Notes: generated by a model from the letters alone, not told the origin. DNA of 64,000 nt from Glycomyces niveus (GCF_017592475.1 NZ_JAGFNP010000003.1:124001-188000); one strand, 5' to 3'; shown: positions 1 to 9,168, counted from the stretch's first letter. Translations and numbers: made by a program.

Positions 1-755
1 CCTCGCCCTCCTGCGGGTCGAGGAAGTCGAGGGCGCAGGCGAGGAAGGTGGGCGCGGCGGCCGGGTGGACCTGCCAGAAGCCGTCGAAGCCGAGCTCGAA
101 TTCGTGCTCGCCGACGTTCTGGTGCACGAGTTTGGGGCCGCTCTTGTGGTGCGGGCGGGCGGTGCGGCGCAGCTGGGTGTAGACGGCGAGCTCGTCGTCG
201 TTCGAGTCGACGACGCCGACGGCGCCCATGCCCTCCCAGCGCTTGGCGAGGAGGTCGGATTCGCGGATGCGCTCGGTGGCGATGGCGCACCTGTCGATGT
301 GGATGAGGTCGTGGGACTTGTGGCGGCGCAGGCCGGGGCGGCCGGCGTCGTCGACGGCGTACTGCATGCGGGTGCGCCAGCCGAGCGCGCCCTCTTCCCA
401 GGGCAGTTCCTCGACTTCGACGCCTTCGAGCTTGGCGGGGTCGACGCCGCCGATGCGGGTGAGCTGGTCGGTGAGGACGCGGGCCTTGAGGCGGCGCTGG
501 GCGGCGGGGGCGGCGTGCTGGAAGTCGCAACCGCCGCACTTGCCGGGGCCGGCGTAGGGGCAGGGGGGTTCGACGCGGTCGGGCGAGGCCTCGATGATCT
601 CGACGGCGTCGGCGAACGCGAACCGCTTCTTGCGCTCGCCCACCTCGATGCGGACGGTCTCGCCGGGGAGGGCGTGGCGGACGAAGTACACCTCGCCGTC
701 GACTCTGGCGACGCAGTGGCCTCCGGCGGCGACGTCTTCTACGGTGACGATCATC
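1..755 (-). CDS. 23S rRNA/tRNA (uracil-5-)-methyltransferase, TrmA/RlmD family (C-terminus off the left edge)
   Basis: The visible 251 residues are the N-terminal half of a SAM-dependent RNA m5U methyltransferase. Residues 1-52 form a TRAM RNA-binding domain. C65, C73 and C76 (CPY...CGGC) plus a later Cys in a CAIATERI segment are the usual [4Fe-4S] ligands. The window ends at LDPQEGE, just before the SAM-binding motif, so the catalytic domain lies outside. The ATG at 755 is preceded by GTGAGG at 9 nt; an in-frame ATG at 764 has almost no spacer. It follows the permease on the same strand, an order also found in M. tuberculosis (Rv2690c-Rv2689c). The exact target RNA position cannot be read from the sequence. 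Confidence 0.85.
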
Positions 756-848
756 GTCCTCATCCTCACGGGTTGCTCTGCGGCGCCGGGCTCGGCGGGC
801 CGCACGTCAGGGTACAGGTGACGGGCGCCTCGCCGTCTGCGACAGTGC

Positions 849-2834
849 TCATCGGCGGACGCGTCTGAGGGGCGGCGGTTCGGTGCTCTCGCCGAGGATC
901 CAGGGCACGATGCAGATCATGACGCCCGGCTCGTACTTGAGCTGGCGGCGGATCGCCTTGGTGGTCTGGTTGTGGAGCAGGGTCGTGGACCAGTTGAAGT
1001 AGCCGCGGGCGAGGCGCCCGGGCTGCGGGCCCTGGCCGACCACGTATTCGGGCAGGTAGACGGTGACGACGTCGCGGGGCGCGTCGCGGCGCAGGGCTTT
1101 GACGTAGTCGACGATCGGGCCGGTGATCTCGCGGTACGGGGAGTCCACGACGGTGAGCGGCACCTTGATGGCGCGCCGCTCCCATTCGGCGAGGAGGTGG
1201 CGGGACGCGGCGGCGTCGACGTTCACCGAGAGGCCGGTGATGGTGTCGGGCCGGGTCGCCTTGGCGTAGGAGAGCATCCGCATGAGCGGCAGGTTGACGC
1301 TGGAGACGAGCACGATCGCGTGGTTGCGGGCGGGCAGGCGCGGTTTGCCCGGCGGCAGCTCTATCTCGTCGCGCACCGCCGTGTAATGCTGCGCGATGAA
1401 GCGCATGAGCAGGTAGCAGCCGCCGATGATGAGCACGGCGATCCAGCCGCCGCGCCGGTAGTCGGTGAGGGCCACGACGACGAGCACGACGGCGCACGCG
1501 ACGGCGGCGAGCATCGCGGTGGCGAGGGCGCGGCTCGCGCGGGACCGGCGGGCGGCGTCGCGTTCGACGCCGAGGACGCGCCGCCAGTGCCGGACCATGG
1601 CGGCGTTGGCGAGGACCATCGAGAGGAAGACGCCGACGATGTACAGGCCCATGAGCTCGAAGGTGCGGCCGCCGAAGAGGATCACCAGGAGCGCGGCCGC
1701 GACGGCGAGGATGAGGATGCCGTTGGAGTAGACGAGGCGGTCGCCGCGCTTGTGGAGCTGGCGCGGCAGCAGCGAGTCCTCCGCGAAGACCGAGGCGAGC
1801 TGCGGGAACCCGACGAACGCGGTGTTCGCGGCGAGGATGAGGACCCCGGCGGTGGCGAGCATGATCGGGGTGACGGCCGCGGGCGAGGCGTCGAAGGCGG
1901 TGTCGGCGAGCTGGGCGAGCAGCGGGTGCTGGAGGTACCCGGCCGGGCCGGACCCGGTGTCGGACCGGGCGCCGAAGAGGTAGGCGAGGACCACGAGGCC
2001 CACGAAGAGCGCGACGGTCGCGCCGCCGACCGAGGTGATCGCGGCCGCGGCGTTGCGCCCGCGCGGGGGCCGGAAGAAGCGGACCCGCGTCGTGAACGTC
2101 TCGATGCCGGTGACGGCCACCGATCCGGCCGCCAAAGCCCTGGCGCACAGGATGAACAGGGCCGCGGAGGTCCATTCGCGGTCCTCGGCGGTGGCGGTCT
2201 CGGCGGAAGCGGCGGTGAGGTCGTCGCCCGCGCCGATGCGCACGAAGCCGACGATGAGGAGCGCCGCCACCCCGGCGACGAACGCGACCGTGACGCCGGC
2301 GGCGAAGCGTCCCGAGACGCGCAGGCCGCGCAGATTGACGGCCGCCAGGGCCACGATCGCGGCGGCCGCGACCCATTCGCGCCAGGGATCCAGTCCGGGC
2401 AGGACCACGTTGAGCGCGGCGACGGCGGCGGAGACCGAGACGGCGACGGTGAGGATGTAGTCGAGGACCAGCGCGGCGGCGGTGAGGCGGCCCGCGCCGG
2501 GACCGAAGTTCGCGGCGACGACCCGGTAGTCCCCGCCGCCGCCCGGGTAGGCCTGCACGGTGTACCGGTAGGAGGCGATGACGGTGACCATGACGGCGGC
2601 GACGGCCAGGCCGGTCCACACCGAGTACGCGTAAGCGGCCGTCCCGGCGGTGCCGAGGACGAGGAAGACCTGCTCGGGGGCGTACGCGAGCGAGGAGATG
2701 GGGTTGACCGCGAGCAGGGGGATCGCGTACCGCTTGGACAGCGCGAGGGAGGGCGGCTGCTGCCCGGAGGCGAACGGCTCGCCCACGAGCAGCCGCTTGA
2801 AGACGGACAAGGACCGGGTCACAGGTGCTGACAC
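849..2834 (-). CDS. APC-superfamily amino acid/cation permease
   Basis: This 661-residue integral membrane protein of the amino acid-polyamine-cation superfamily has a short cytoplasmic N-terminus, then an NPISSLAYAPEQ segment typical of the first APC helix. About twelve hydrophobic helices follow to residue ~450, and a ~170-residue soluble C-terminal domain ends at PPLRRVRR. It corresponds to M. tuberculosis Rv2690c, which also lies beside ceoB/ceoC, so a link to cation or amino-acid homeostasis is plausible; the substrate is unknown. The start is GTG at 2834. An in-frame GTG at 2822, 8 nt after a TAGTGT hexamer, could be a leaderless alternative. The methyltransferase follows 93 nt downstream. 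Confidence 0.82.
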   Translation of the reverse strand: MSAPVTRSLSVFKRLLVGEPFASGQQPPSLALSKRYAIPLLAVNPISSLAYAPEQVFLVLGTAGTAAYAYSVWTGLAVAAVMVTVIASYRYTVQAYPGGGGDYRVVAANFGPGAGRLTAAALVLDYILTVAVSVSAAVAALNVVLPGLDPWREWVAAAAIVALAAVNLRGLRVSGRFAAGVTVAFVAGVAALLIVGFVRIGAGDDLTAASAETATAEDREWTSAALFILCARALAAGSVAVTGIETFTTRVRFFRPPRGRNAAAAITSVGGATVALFVGLVVLAYLFGARSDTGSGPAGYLQHPLLAQLADTAFDASPAAVTPIMLATAGVLILAANTAFVGFPQLASVFAEDSLLPRQLHKRGDRLVYSNGILILAVAAALLVILFGGRTFELMGLYIVGVFLSMVLANAAMVRHWRRVLGVERDAARRSRASRALATAMLAAVACAVVLVVVALTDYRRGGWIAVLIIGGCYLLMRFIAQHYTAVRDEIELPPGKPRLPARNHAIVLVSSVNLPLMRMLSYAKATRPDTITGLSVNVDAAASRHLLAEWERRAIKVPLTVVDSPYREITGPIVDYVKALRRDAPRDVVTVYLPEYVVGQGPQPGRLARGYFNWSTTLLHNQTTKAIRRQLKYEPGVMICIVPWILGESTEPPPLRRVRR

Positions 2835-2848
2835 TACCGGCCCGGCGC

Positions 2849-2881
2849 GGGCCGCATGAGCGTCGATCGCACATGCGGCCC
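2849..2881 (-). terminator. Intrinsic terminator hairpin after the LD-carboxypeptidase
   Basis: GGGCCGCATG (2849-2858) pairs perfectly with CATGCGGCCC (2872-2881) around a 13-nt loop. It lies just beyond the LD-carboxypeptidase stop and before the permease start. There is no T tract, as is common in actinobacteria. Confidence 0.55.
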
Positions 2882-2961
2882 TGGCGGGCGCGCTCGCGGT
2901 GCGGAGGACCGCCGACGGCGCGGACCGGGACCCGCGGCGGGCGGGTCTCGGCGCGGGGCCG

Positions 2962-4002
2962 CTATTCGCCTACGGCCGCTTCGATCGTCAGCGTGCCGGC
3001 GTCGGTGTCGAGCACGGCTTCGGTGCCCAGCGGCATGACGCGCGGGTCGAGGCCGTGGCCGACCTTGAGGCCGCCGAGGACGGGGATGCCGAGGCCGCCG
3101 AGGCGGTCCGTCAAGACCTCGTTCATCGTCCACTCGCCGGGCTTGTACTCGTCGTGCTCGTTCGGGGTGAACTGGCCGACGGCGATCCCGGCGAGGCCGT
3201 CGAAGTGCCCGGCGCGCGTGAAGCGCGTGAGCATCCCGTCGATGCGGTAGCGGTATTCGTCGGTGTCCTCGATGAAGAGGATCGCGCCGTCGAAGTCCGG
3301 CAGGTGGTTGTCGTCGGGTTCGGCATCGAGCAGGGAGAGGTTGCCGCCGTAGAGGAGGCCGCTCGCGGTCCCGGGGACCTCGACGGCCGCGGTGGGCTCG
3401 GCCGGGTCGCGGGTGAGGACGACCGGGTCGGTCGACATGAGCGCGCTGCGCAGCGACTCGGCGGTCGCGGCGGTGTTGTTGGACGACCAGGCCATCATCG
3501 GCGAGTGCAGGCTCGCGAGGCCGGTGTGGTGGTTGGCGGCCAGGTGCAGCGCGGTGATGTCGGAGTAGCCGACGATGAGCTTCGGGTGGTCCTCGAGGCC
3601 CGAGAAGTCCACTTCGTCGATGATGCGGGTGGTGCCGTAGCCGCCGCGGGCGGTCATGAGCGCCTTCGCCTCCGGGTGGTCGAGCGCGTACTGCAGGTCG
3701 GCGAGGCGGTCGGCGTCGGGCGCGGAGAGGTAGCCGAACGTGTCGAGCGCGTGCTCGGTCAGCTCGACCCGCAGCCCCCAGCTCTCGAGGAGGGCGATGC
3801 CCCTGCCGACGGCCGTCGCCGTCGTCGGGCCGCCCGGGGCGGGGACGACGACGAGATCGCCGGGGACGAGCTTCGCGGGCTTGCAGGACTCGGACTTCTC
3901 GGCGGCGGCCGGAGCGGCGACCGCGGCGGCGGCCACGGCGCCCGCGGCGATGCCGCCGATGAGGGCGCGGCGGGAGAGGGAGGGACGGGAGTGCTCGAGC
4001 AT
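2962..4002 (-). CDS. Secreted LD-carboxypeptidase (peptidase family S66)
   Basis: A 346-residue exported peptidase. LD-carboxypeptidases of this family cleave the L,D bond to the terminal D-Ala of tetrapeptide stems in cell-wall recycling; some members (MccF) hydrolyse peptide antibiotics. The N-terminus has a Tat-type signal (SRRALIGG, then an Ala-rich stretch to about residue 34). The nucleophile elbow GYSDIT (Ser ~147) is present, and a C-terminal KVGHG supplies the expected triad His. The ATG at 4002 has GAGGAG at good spacing. It stands between the permease and the divergent ceoB, a place where mycobacteria have no such gene, so it is an insertion in the conserved backbone. A Tat-exported member implies action at the wall rather than on cytosolic muropeptides. 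Confidence 0.85.
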   Translation of the reverse strand: MLEHSRPSLSRRALIGGIAAGAVAAAAVAAPAAAEKSESCKPAKLVPGDLVVVPAPGGPTTATAVGRGIALLESWGLRVELTEHALDTFGYLSAPDADRLADLQYALDHPEAKALMTARGGYGTTRIIDEVDFSGLEDHPKLIVGYSDITALHLAANHHTGLASLHSPMMAWSSNNTAATAESLRSALMSTDPVVLTRDPAEPTAAVEVPGTASGLLYGGNLSLLDAEPDDNHLPDFDGAILFIEDTDEYRYRIDGMLTRFTRAGHFDGLAGIAVGQFTPNEHDEYKPGEWTMNEVLTDRLGGLGIPVLGGLKVGHGLDPRVMPLGTEAVLDTDAGTLTIEAAVGE

Positions 4003-4175
4003 CGGGGCTCCTCGGGTTGTGTGACGTTCCGATTGCTAGACGCTTTTGGACTGTCGTTTGCATACTCCCTTGGGCGGTTTTTTCTGAGTGTTCACCGGAG
4101 TCGATGCGTCCGGCCCGGGCGCCCGGGCGGCGCGGTATCGTCACGGGATCAGCGTTTGAACGAGGGGTGAGCCGG

Positions 4176-4844
4176 GTGCATGTGGTGATCATGGGCTGCG
4201 GCCGCGTGGGTTCGTCCCTGGCGCGGAGCCTGGTGGAGCGCGGGCACACCATCGGGATCATCGACCAGAACCCGAAGGCGTTCCGCCGCTTGGGACCCGA
4301 CTTCGACGAGACCACGGTGCGCGGCGTCGGCTTCGACCGCGAGGTCCTGGCGAAGGCCGGCATCAACCGGGCCGACGCGTTCGTCTCGGTCTCCTCGGGC
4401 GACAACTCGAACATCATCGCCGCGCGGGTCGCCCGCGAGAACTACGGCGTCCCCAAGGTCATCGCCCGCATCTACGACCCCCAGCGCGCGAGCGTCTATG
4501 AGCGCCTTGGCATCCCGACCGTGGCCACGGTGCGGTGGACGGCCGACCGGCTGCTGCGCCACCTGCTCCCCGAGGACCAGGAGCCGCTGTGGCGCGACCC
4601 CACCGCGACCCTGTCGATGGTCGAGATCCTGTGCGACGAGGCCTGGTACGGCAACGCGCTGGCGCTGCTGGAGCAGGCGACCGGGCACCGGGTGGCGTAC
4701 GTGACCCGGTTCGGGCGCGCGACCCTGCCGACCCCCTCGACGGTGCTGCAGGACGGCGACCAGGTGTACATGCTCGTCGCCGACGGGGACGAGGCCCGCA
4801 TCCGCGAGATCGCGGGCGCCGCCCCGCAGGGAGGTGCCGCATGA
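4176..4844 (+). CDS. ceoB: TrkA-type potassium transport protein CeoB
   Basis: A 222-residue RCK protein. The N-terminal Rossmann fold has the NAD-binding motif GCGRVGSS, with an acidic residue ending strand 2 (IIDQN). An RCK_C domain occupies roughly residues 135-220. Such proteins gate Trk/Ktr K+ uptake by binding NAD(H) or nucleotides at the inner membrane face. GTG at 4176 is preferred because GAGGG lies 8-9 nt upstream and the protein then begins directly on the Rossmann strand; GTG at 4167 is the alternative. It overlaps ceoC by ATGA, so the two are translationally coupled, as in M. tuberculosis Rv2691-Rv2692. No membrane subunit is encoded here; the neighbouring APC permease is a candidate partner by position only. 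Confidence 0.88.
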   Translation: MHVVIMGCGRVGSSLARSLVERGHTIGIIDQNPKAFRRLGPDFDETTVRGVGFDREVLAKAGINRADAFVSVSSGDNSNIIAARVARENYGVPKVIARIYDPQRASVYERLGIPTVATVRWTADRLLRHLLPEDQEPLWRDPTATLSMVEILCDEAWYGNALALLEQATGHRVAYVTRFGRATLPTPSTVLQDGDQVYMLVADGDEARIREIAGAAPQGGAA

Positions 4845-5506
4845 GGGTCGCCATCGCCGGGGCCGGGAACGTCGGCCGGTCGATCGCCGCGGAGCTGGTC
4901 GGCAACGGCCACCAGGTGCTGCTCATCGAGCGCGACCCCGACTCGATGCGGCCCGAGCGGGTCCCGGAGGCCGAGTGGCTGCTCGCGGACGCGTGCGAGC
5001 TGGAGAACCTGCGCCAGGCGCACCTCGAAGGCTGCGACGTGGCCGTGGCCGCCACCGGGGACGACAAGGTGAACCTCGTGGTGAGCCTGCTGTCGAAGAC
5101 CGAGTTCGCGGTGCCCCGCGTGGTCGCGCGCGTGAACCGGGCCGAGAACGAGTGGCTGTTCAACGAGGAGTGGGGCGTCGACGTCTCGGTGTCCAAGCCG
5201 CGGCTGCTCGCCGCGCTCGTCGAAGAGGCCGTGAGCGTCGGCGACCTGGTGCGGCTCTTGACCTTCCGCCAGTCGCAGGCGAACCTCGTCGAGATCACGC
5301 TGCCGCTCGAGGCGCCGCACGTGGGCAGCCGCGTCGCGGACGTGCCGCTGCCGCACGACGTGGCGCTCGTGGCGATCCTGCGCGGCCGCCGAGTCATCGC
5401 GCCGAGTCCCGACGACACCCTCGAGGCGGGCGACGAGCTCGTGTTCGTGTGCAATGAGGACGCCGAGGACGCGACCCGCTCGGTCTTCCTGGGCAAACGC
5501 CGCTGA
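4841..5506 (+). CDS. ceoC: TrkA-type potassium transport protein CeoC
   Basis: The 221-residue paralogue of the preceding gene has an RCK_N Rossmann domain (GAGNVGRS, acidic LIERD) and an RCK_C domain from about residue 135 (VEITLPLEAPHVGS...). The start ATG overlaps the ceoB stop in ATGA and has GGGAGG 6 nt upstream, so a hetero-oligomer with CeoB is likely. After its stop come 98 nt holding the promoter of the monooxygenase gene. Confidence 0.88.
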   Translation: MRVAIAGAGNVGRSIAAELVGNGHQVLLIERDPDSMRPERVPEAEWLLADACELENLRQAHLEGCDVAVAATGDDKVNLVVSLLSKTEFAVPRVVARVNRAENEWLFNEEWGVDVSVSKPRLLAALVEEAVSVGDLVRLLTFRQSQANLVEITLPLEAPHVGSRVADVPLPHDVALVAILRGRRVIAPSPDDTLEAGDELVFVCNEDAEDATRSVFLGKRR

Positions 5507-5536
5507 AATGCCCCGCGCAAACCTGGCCCTTCGGGC

Positions 5537-5566
5537 TTTACAGGCGCGAGCATCGCAAGATACATT
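5537..5566 (+). promoter_or_regulatory. Promoter of the AA10 monooxygenase gene
   Basis: TTTACA (5537-5542) and TACATT (5561-5566) are separated by 18 nt, placing the transcription start near 5573. A short inverted repeat ATTGA-N6-TCAAT (5564-5579) overlaps the -10 element. Confidence 0.5.
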
Positions 5567-5591
5567 GAAAGTTCTCAATGTTCCTATTATT

Positions 5592-5605
5592 TGGGAGCGC
5601 TTTCA
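5592..5605 (+). promoter_or_regulatory. CebR-like LacI-family operator over the LPMO start codon
   Basis: TGGGAGCGCTTTCA matches 12 of 14 positions of the known Streptomyces CebR operator TGGGAGCGCTCCCA. It lies between the transcription start and the ATG, its last base being the A of the start codon. Its GGGAG also serves as the Shine-Dalgarno sequence. A bound repressor would block elongation, and cellobiose-type induction is the natural inference. Confidence 0.55.
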
Positions 5606-6735
5606 TGTTGCACTTCAAGAGATTCGGAGCCACCCTCCGAAGCAAACCCCGGCGGCGGAGCCTCCGCAGCCTCATCGTCCTCGTCGCCGCGCTCTTCGCG
5701 GCCGGGGCCGCGGCGGTCGTGTTCATCCAGCCCGCCTCCAGCCACGGCACCGCCATCGGCCCCTCCTCGCGCCACTACGGCTGCTGGGAGCGGTGGGGAT
5801 CGGACTTCCAGAACCCGGACATGGCCCAAGAGGACCCCATGTGCTGGGCCGCCTGGCAGAACGACCCCAACGCCATGTGGAACTGGAACGGCCTCTACCG
5901 CGAACAGGTCGGCGGCAACCACCAGGGGGCCCTCCCCGACAACCAGCTGTGCTCGGGCGGACGGACGGGCGGCACCCGGTATGCGCCCCTCGACAACCCC
6001 GGCGCCTGGAAGACCACCAAGGTGAACTCGAACTTCACGTTCACCAACTGGGACCAGGCGAACCACGGCGCGGACTACTACCGCATCTACGTCACCAAGC
6101 AGGGGTACAACGCCCAGACCGACGCGCTCGACTGGGCCGACCTCGAACTGCTGGAGGAGACGCCGAAGATCCTCCCCGGCGAGGGCCGCACGCCCCCGTC
6201 GGGCGGCGGCACCCTCGTCGACATCGACGTCTCCGCGCCCGGGCGCACCGGCCACCACATCGTCTTCATGATCTGGCAGGCCAGCCACTTCGACCAGTCC
6301 TTCTACTCCTGCTCCGACGTGTGGTTCGGCGAAGGCCAGCCCACCGAGCAGCCGACGGACCCGACCAGCGCCCCGACCTCCGCCGGCCCGACCAGCGGCG
6401 GCCCCACCGAGCAGCCCACCACGGGCGGCCCGGCCGGGATCGCCTGCGCCGCGACGGCGACGGTCAACAGCTGGGGCTCGGGCGCCACGGTCACCGTGAA
6501 GGTGGCCAACACCGGGACGCAGGCCATCCACAACTGGATGCTGCACTGGCAGTGGCCGAGCGGCGTGACGCTCGGCAACATCTGGAACGCCTCGCACTCC
6601 ACGATGGGCACCTCCGAAATGGCGGCGCCCGTCGACTGGAACAAGGCGATCCCCATCGGCGGTTCCGTCGAGTTCGGGTTCAACGTCTCCGGGGCGCTCG
6701 CCAGCGCGCCGGCGTTCGAGTGCTTCCCGAGTTAA
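5605..6735 (+). CDS. Secreted AA10 lytic polysaccharide monooxygenase with C-terminal CBM2
   Basis: A 376-residue copper enzyme that oxidatively cleaves crystalline cellulose or chitin outside the cell. The basic N-terminus and hydrophobic stretch end at ASS before His47. After signal cleavage this His becomes residue 1 and half of the copper histidine brace; His106 (GGNHQGALP) is the second copper ligand. The aromatic axial residue sits in SHFDQSFYSC (~233). The catalytic domain spans about 47-242, a Thr/Pro/Gly linker 243-283, and a CBM2 binding module 284-376 with conserved Trp residues (NWMLHWQWP). The CBM2 and the CebR-like operator favour cellulose as substrate. GGGAG stands 7 nt before the ATG. 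The gene is inserted between ceoC and DUF3159. Confidence 0.9.
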   Translation: MLHFKRFGATLRSKPRRRSLRSLIVLVAALFAAGAAAVVFIQPASSHGTAIGPSSRHYGCWERWGSDFQNPDMAQEDPMCWAAWQNDPNAMWNWNGLYREQVGGNHQGALPDNQLCSGGRTGGTRYAPLDNPGAWKTTKVNSNFTFTNWDQANHGADYYRIYVTKQGYNAQTDALDWADLELLEETPKILPGEGRTPPSGGGTLVDIDVSAPGRTGHHIVFMIWQASHFDQSFYSCSDVWFGEGQPTEQPTDPTSAPTSAGPTSGGPTEQPTTGGPAGIACAATATVNSWGSGATVTVKVANTGTQAIHNWMLHWQWPSGVTLGNIWNASHSTMGTSEMAAPVDWNKAIPIGGSVEFGFNVSGALASAPAFECFPS

Positions 6736-6740
6736 ACAGC

Positions 6741-6776
6741 GCGAAGGCGCGGTGCCCGCGGGCACCGCGCCTTCGC
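6741..6776. terminator. Bidirectional terminator between LPMO and DUF3159
   Basis: A perfect 16-bp stem: GCGAAGGCGCGGTGCC (6741-6756) and its complement (6761-6776) around a CGCG loop. It sits between two convergent stop codons, so it can serve both genes. Confidence 0.8.
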
Positions 6777-6782
6777 CGCGTC

Positions 6783-7532
6783 TCAGTCCTCGTCCGGCGC
6801 GGCCGCCTCGACGGCCCGCATCCTGCGGCGCACCGCCCAGATCGTGAAGGCCGTCAACGCGATCGTCACCGGCCAGCCGCCGAAGAGCGTGACCAGGCCG
6901 AGCGCGTTGTCGTAGTCCAGGTAGTACAGCCAGATGCGGGCCGCGTTCTTGAGGAGGAACACGATGCCCCACAGGATCGTCAGGCGGCTGAGGATGTCGA
7001 CGAGCGGCTTGTTCTGCCGCCACTCCTTCTTGCCGCCCTGTGCGACCACGGCGTAGATCCAGCCGATGATCGGGTGGCGCACCAGCGCCGAGACGATGAG
7101 CAGCACGCCGTAGATCGAGCCCTGGATGATGCCGGGCAGGTAGAAGTTGCGCGCGTCCGTCGAGCGCCAGGCGAGGAACGCGCCGAGCGCGATCCCGAAG
7201 AGGCCGTTGAGCGCGTGGCGGATCGACTCCTTGCGCGCGGCGCGCCAGCCGGCGATCGCGAACGCGCTCGCGGCCGAGATGATGATCGACCACTGGAGTC
7301 CGGTCAGCGGCCCCATCTGGTCGGGCAGCAGCGGGTTGAGCGCCACGAACAGGGTGATCGGGACGGCCGCCTCGACGACGCCCTTGACGCCGCCGAGCTG
7401 CTGGGACAGCTGCTCGGTGAACGGCGGGAGCTCATCGCTCTCAACCGCTTGCTCGCCCCGCTCGGCGGCCTCGCGGCCCTCGGCCTGCTTCGGCGCGTTC
7501 TCGGTCTCGTGGGCCGGCGTCTCGGTGCTCAA
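6783..7532 (-). CDS. DUF3159 integral membrane protein
   Basis: 249 residues with five or six hydrophobic helices and short loops, including an RHPIIGW segment typical of DUF3159. The charged N-terminal ~45 residues are cytoplasmic. Family function is unknown; the M. tuberculosis counterpart by position is Rv2693c. TTG at 7532 is chosen because GGAAGG lies 8 nt upstream; longer readings run into the coding region of the OB-fold gene. The two genes are 34 nt apart and probably one transcript with DUF3710 and dut. Confidence 0.8.
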   Translation of the reverse strand: MSTETPAHETENAPKQAEGREAAERGEQAVESDELPPFTEQLSQQLGGVKGVVEAAVPITLFVALNPLLPDQMGPLTGLQWSIIISAASAFAIAGWRAARKESIRHALNGLFGIALGAFLAWRSTDARNFYLPGIIQGSIYGVLLIVSALVRHPIIGWIYAVVAQGGKKEWRQNKPLVDILSRLTILWGIVFLLKNAARIWLYYLDYDNALGLVTLFGGWPVTIALTAFTIWAVRRRMRAVEAAAPDED

Positions 7533-7566
7533 TGCGGGCCTTCCAGGTCGGGTGGCTGGTCCGCGC

Positions 7567-7950
7567 TCAGGGGCGCAGTTCGTAGGACGGGTTGTAGACG
7601 ACGAGTCGACCGTCGCCCAGCTGGGCCACGCGGCCTCGGGCGACGAGCCTGGTCCCGGCCTCAAGGCCCACGATACGCCGTCGCCCCATCCAGACCAATG
7701 CGACCTGTCCGGTGCCGTCGAAGAGTTCCGCCTCCACCGAGGGGGAACGCCCGTCGGTGCGGAGCACGACGGTCCTCAGGCGACCGGCGACCGCGGCGAG
7801 TTGACGCGGTTCGAGCCGTTCGATCGGGGTGGTGTCGGCGTCGAGGGTGTCGGCGGACGACGTGCGGCGGATCTCGTCGGCGAACAGCTCCTGCGAAGGC
7901 GCTGCGATCCGCTTCAGCCAGTCCTTGACGCGCGCGGCGGCGGGGGCCAC
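7567..7950 (-). CDS. Small OB-fold nucleic-acid-binding protein
   Basis: 127 residues. The C-terminal ~75 residues form an OB-like barrel (VAGRLRTVVLRT ... VALVWMGRRRIVGLEAGT ... ARGRV), preceded by a helical N-terminus. This matches the actinobacterial family at this locus (Rv2694c in M. tuberculosis), annotated as OB-fold tRNA/helicase-type nucleic-acid-binding. It starts 8 nt after the DUF3710 stop, in the operon dut-DUF3710-OB-DUF3159. No catalytic motif is visible; a nucleic-acid role is family-level inference. Confidence 0.78.
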   Translation of the reverse strand: MAPAAARVKDWLKRIAAPSQELFADEIRRTSSADTLDADTTPIERLEPRQLAAVAGRLRTVVLRTDGRSPSVEAELFDGTGQVALVWMGRRRIVGLEAGTRLVARGRVAQLGDGRLVVYNPSYELRP

Positions 7951-7958
7951 GTCCTCCC

Positions 7959-8699
7959 CTACCGCTTGGGGCGCGGGGAGGGCTTGCGGCGGACCTGCGG
8001 GCGGGGGGTGTCGCCGGCCGCGATGATGGCGCGGTTGCCGTCGCCGCCCTCGGCCTTGCGCTGCGCGATGCGGGCGGCGGCCTCCTCGGCCATCTTCGGC
8101 GGGAGCTTGAGCGGGAGGGGCTCGCGCACCGGCATGGCGATCGAGCCGCGGTCGATCACGAGGAGGCGCAGGGCCTCGTCGAGCTCGGGGGCGGCGTCCT
8201 CGTCGAGGGCGCGCTGGCCCTGGAAGGTGGCCTGCACGAACCAGCGGGGGCCGTCGACGCCGCAGAACCGCACCGAGTTGGTGCCGTTCTTGGAGGCGAC
8301 CTTGGCGATGAGCTCGGTGCCCCAGCGGCCCTCGACCTCCTCGACCTGGCCGCCCTGGCCGGTGACCTGGGCGGTGAGCTCGCCGCGGAACTCGTCCCAG
8401 ATGCCCTCGCTGCGGGGCGCGGCGCGCACGAGCAGCTGGAGCGCGGAGGCGCCGGTGGTGAGCAGGACCTGGCTGATGTTGCCCTTGGCGTCGGTCTGGG
8501 CCTGGAAGCCCACGCCCTTGGGGACGGGGAGGCGGATCGCTCCCAGGTCGATGCGGCGGACGTCGTCGTCGGGGGCGTCGCTCACGTCGAACGGGCCTTC
8601 GGTGGCCTCCTGCTCGAAGGACTCCCCGCTCTCGGCCAGGGAGTCGAGGACGGCGCCCTCGGCGGGGCGCTGCTTCTTCGACTTTCGCCGCTTAAACAC
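7959..8699 (-). CDS. DUF3710 protein
   Basis: 246 residues, soluble, with a Lys/Arg-rich N-terminus ([11 protein letters not shown]) and C-terminus ([10 protein letters not shown]). The DUF3710 core spans residues ~45-200 ([32 protein letters not shown]). Function is unknown; the gene is a constant actinobacterial neighbour of dut (Rv2696c). GTG at 8699 has GAGGAG 7 nt upstream, and its first codons overlap the end of dut by 8 nt, implying translational coupling. Confidence 0.82.
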   Translation of the reverse strand: MFKRRKSKKQRPAEGAVLDSLAESGESFEQEATEGPFDVSDAPDDDVRRIDLGAIRLPVPKGVGFQAQTDAKGNISQVLLTTGASALQLLVRAAPRSEGIWDEFRGELTAQVTGQGGQVEEVEGRWGTELIAKVASKNGTNSVRFCGVDGPRWFVQATFQGQRALDEDAAPELDEALRLLVIDRGSIAMPVREPLPLKLPPKMAEEAAARIAQRKAEGGDGNRAIIAAGDTPRPQVRRKPSPRPKR

Positions 8700-9168
8700 G
8701 TTCGCTCTCCTCTGCAAGTCGGCGGTGCCCGCCGGTGGACCCGTGGCCGCTCGCGCCGCGCTGCGTCGGCGCGAGGTCGTCGACCTCGGTGAAACGGGCT
8801 CGCACAACCGGTTGGACTACCAATTGTGCGACACGGTCCCCGCGTTCGATGACGGCGGTCCGCTCCGGGTCGAGGTTCACGAGGTTGATCTTGATCTCAC
8901 CGCGGTAGCCGGAGTCGATCGTGCCGGGCGCGTTGACGATCGTCACGCCGAGGCGGTGGGCGAGCCCGGAGCGCGGGTTCGTGTAGCCCACGTGCCCTTC
9001 CGGGATGGCCACGGCGACGCCGGTGCCGACGAGGGCGCGCTGGCCGGGGGCCAGGGTGACGCCTTCGGCGGCGTACAGGTCGGCGCCCGCGTCCCCGGGG
9101 TGGGCGTATGCGGGCAGGGGCAGCTCGGGGTCGAGCCGCTTGATCGCGACCGGGATCTCAGCGGTCAT
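8692..9168 (-). CDS. dut: Deoxyuridine 5'-triphosphate nucleotidohydrolase (dUTPase)
   Basis: 158 residues, the normal size of trimeric dUTPases, which hydrolyse dUTP to dUMP and PPi to keep uracil out of DNA. All five motifs are present: [14 protein letters not shown], the catalytic [20 protein letters not shown], and the C-terminal P-loop-like [17 protein letters not shown] precedes the ATG at 9168. It leads the operon dut-DUF3710-OB protein-DUF3159. Confidence 0.96.
   Translation of the reverse strand: MTAEIPVAIKRLDPELPLPAYAHPGDAGADLYAAEGVTLAPGQRALVGTGVAVAIPEGHVGYTNPRSGLAHRLGVTIVNAPGTIDSGYRGEIKINLVNLDPERTAVIERGDRVAQLVVQPVVRARFTEVDDLAPTQRGASGHGSTGGHRRLAEESERV

Noticed and set aside
972..2831. 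Long open frame on the plus strand opposite the permease
   Set aside because: An antisense shadow in high-GC DNA: Gly/Asp/Arg/Glu-rich composition, no domain, while the minus strand encodes clear membrane helices.
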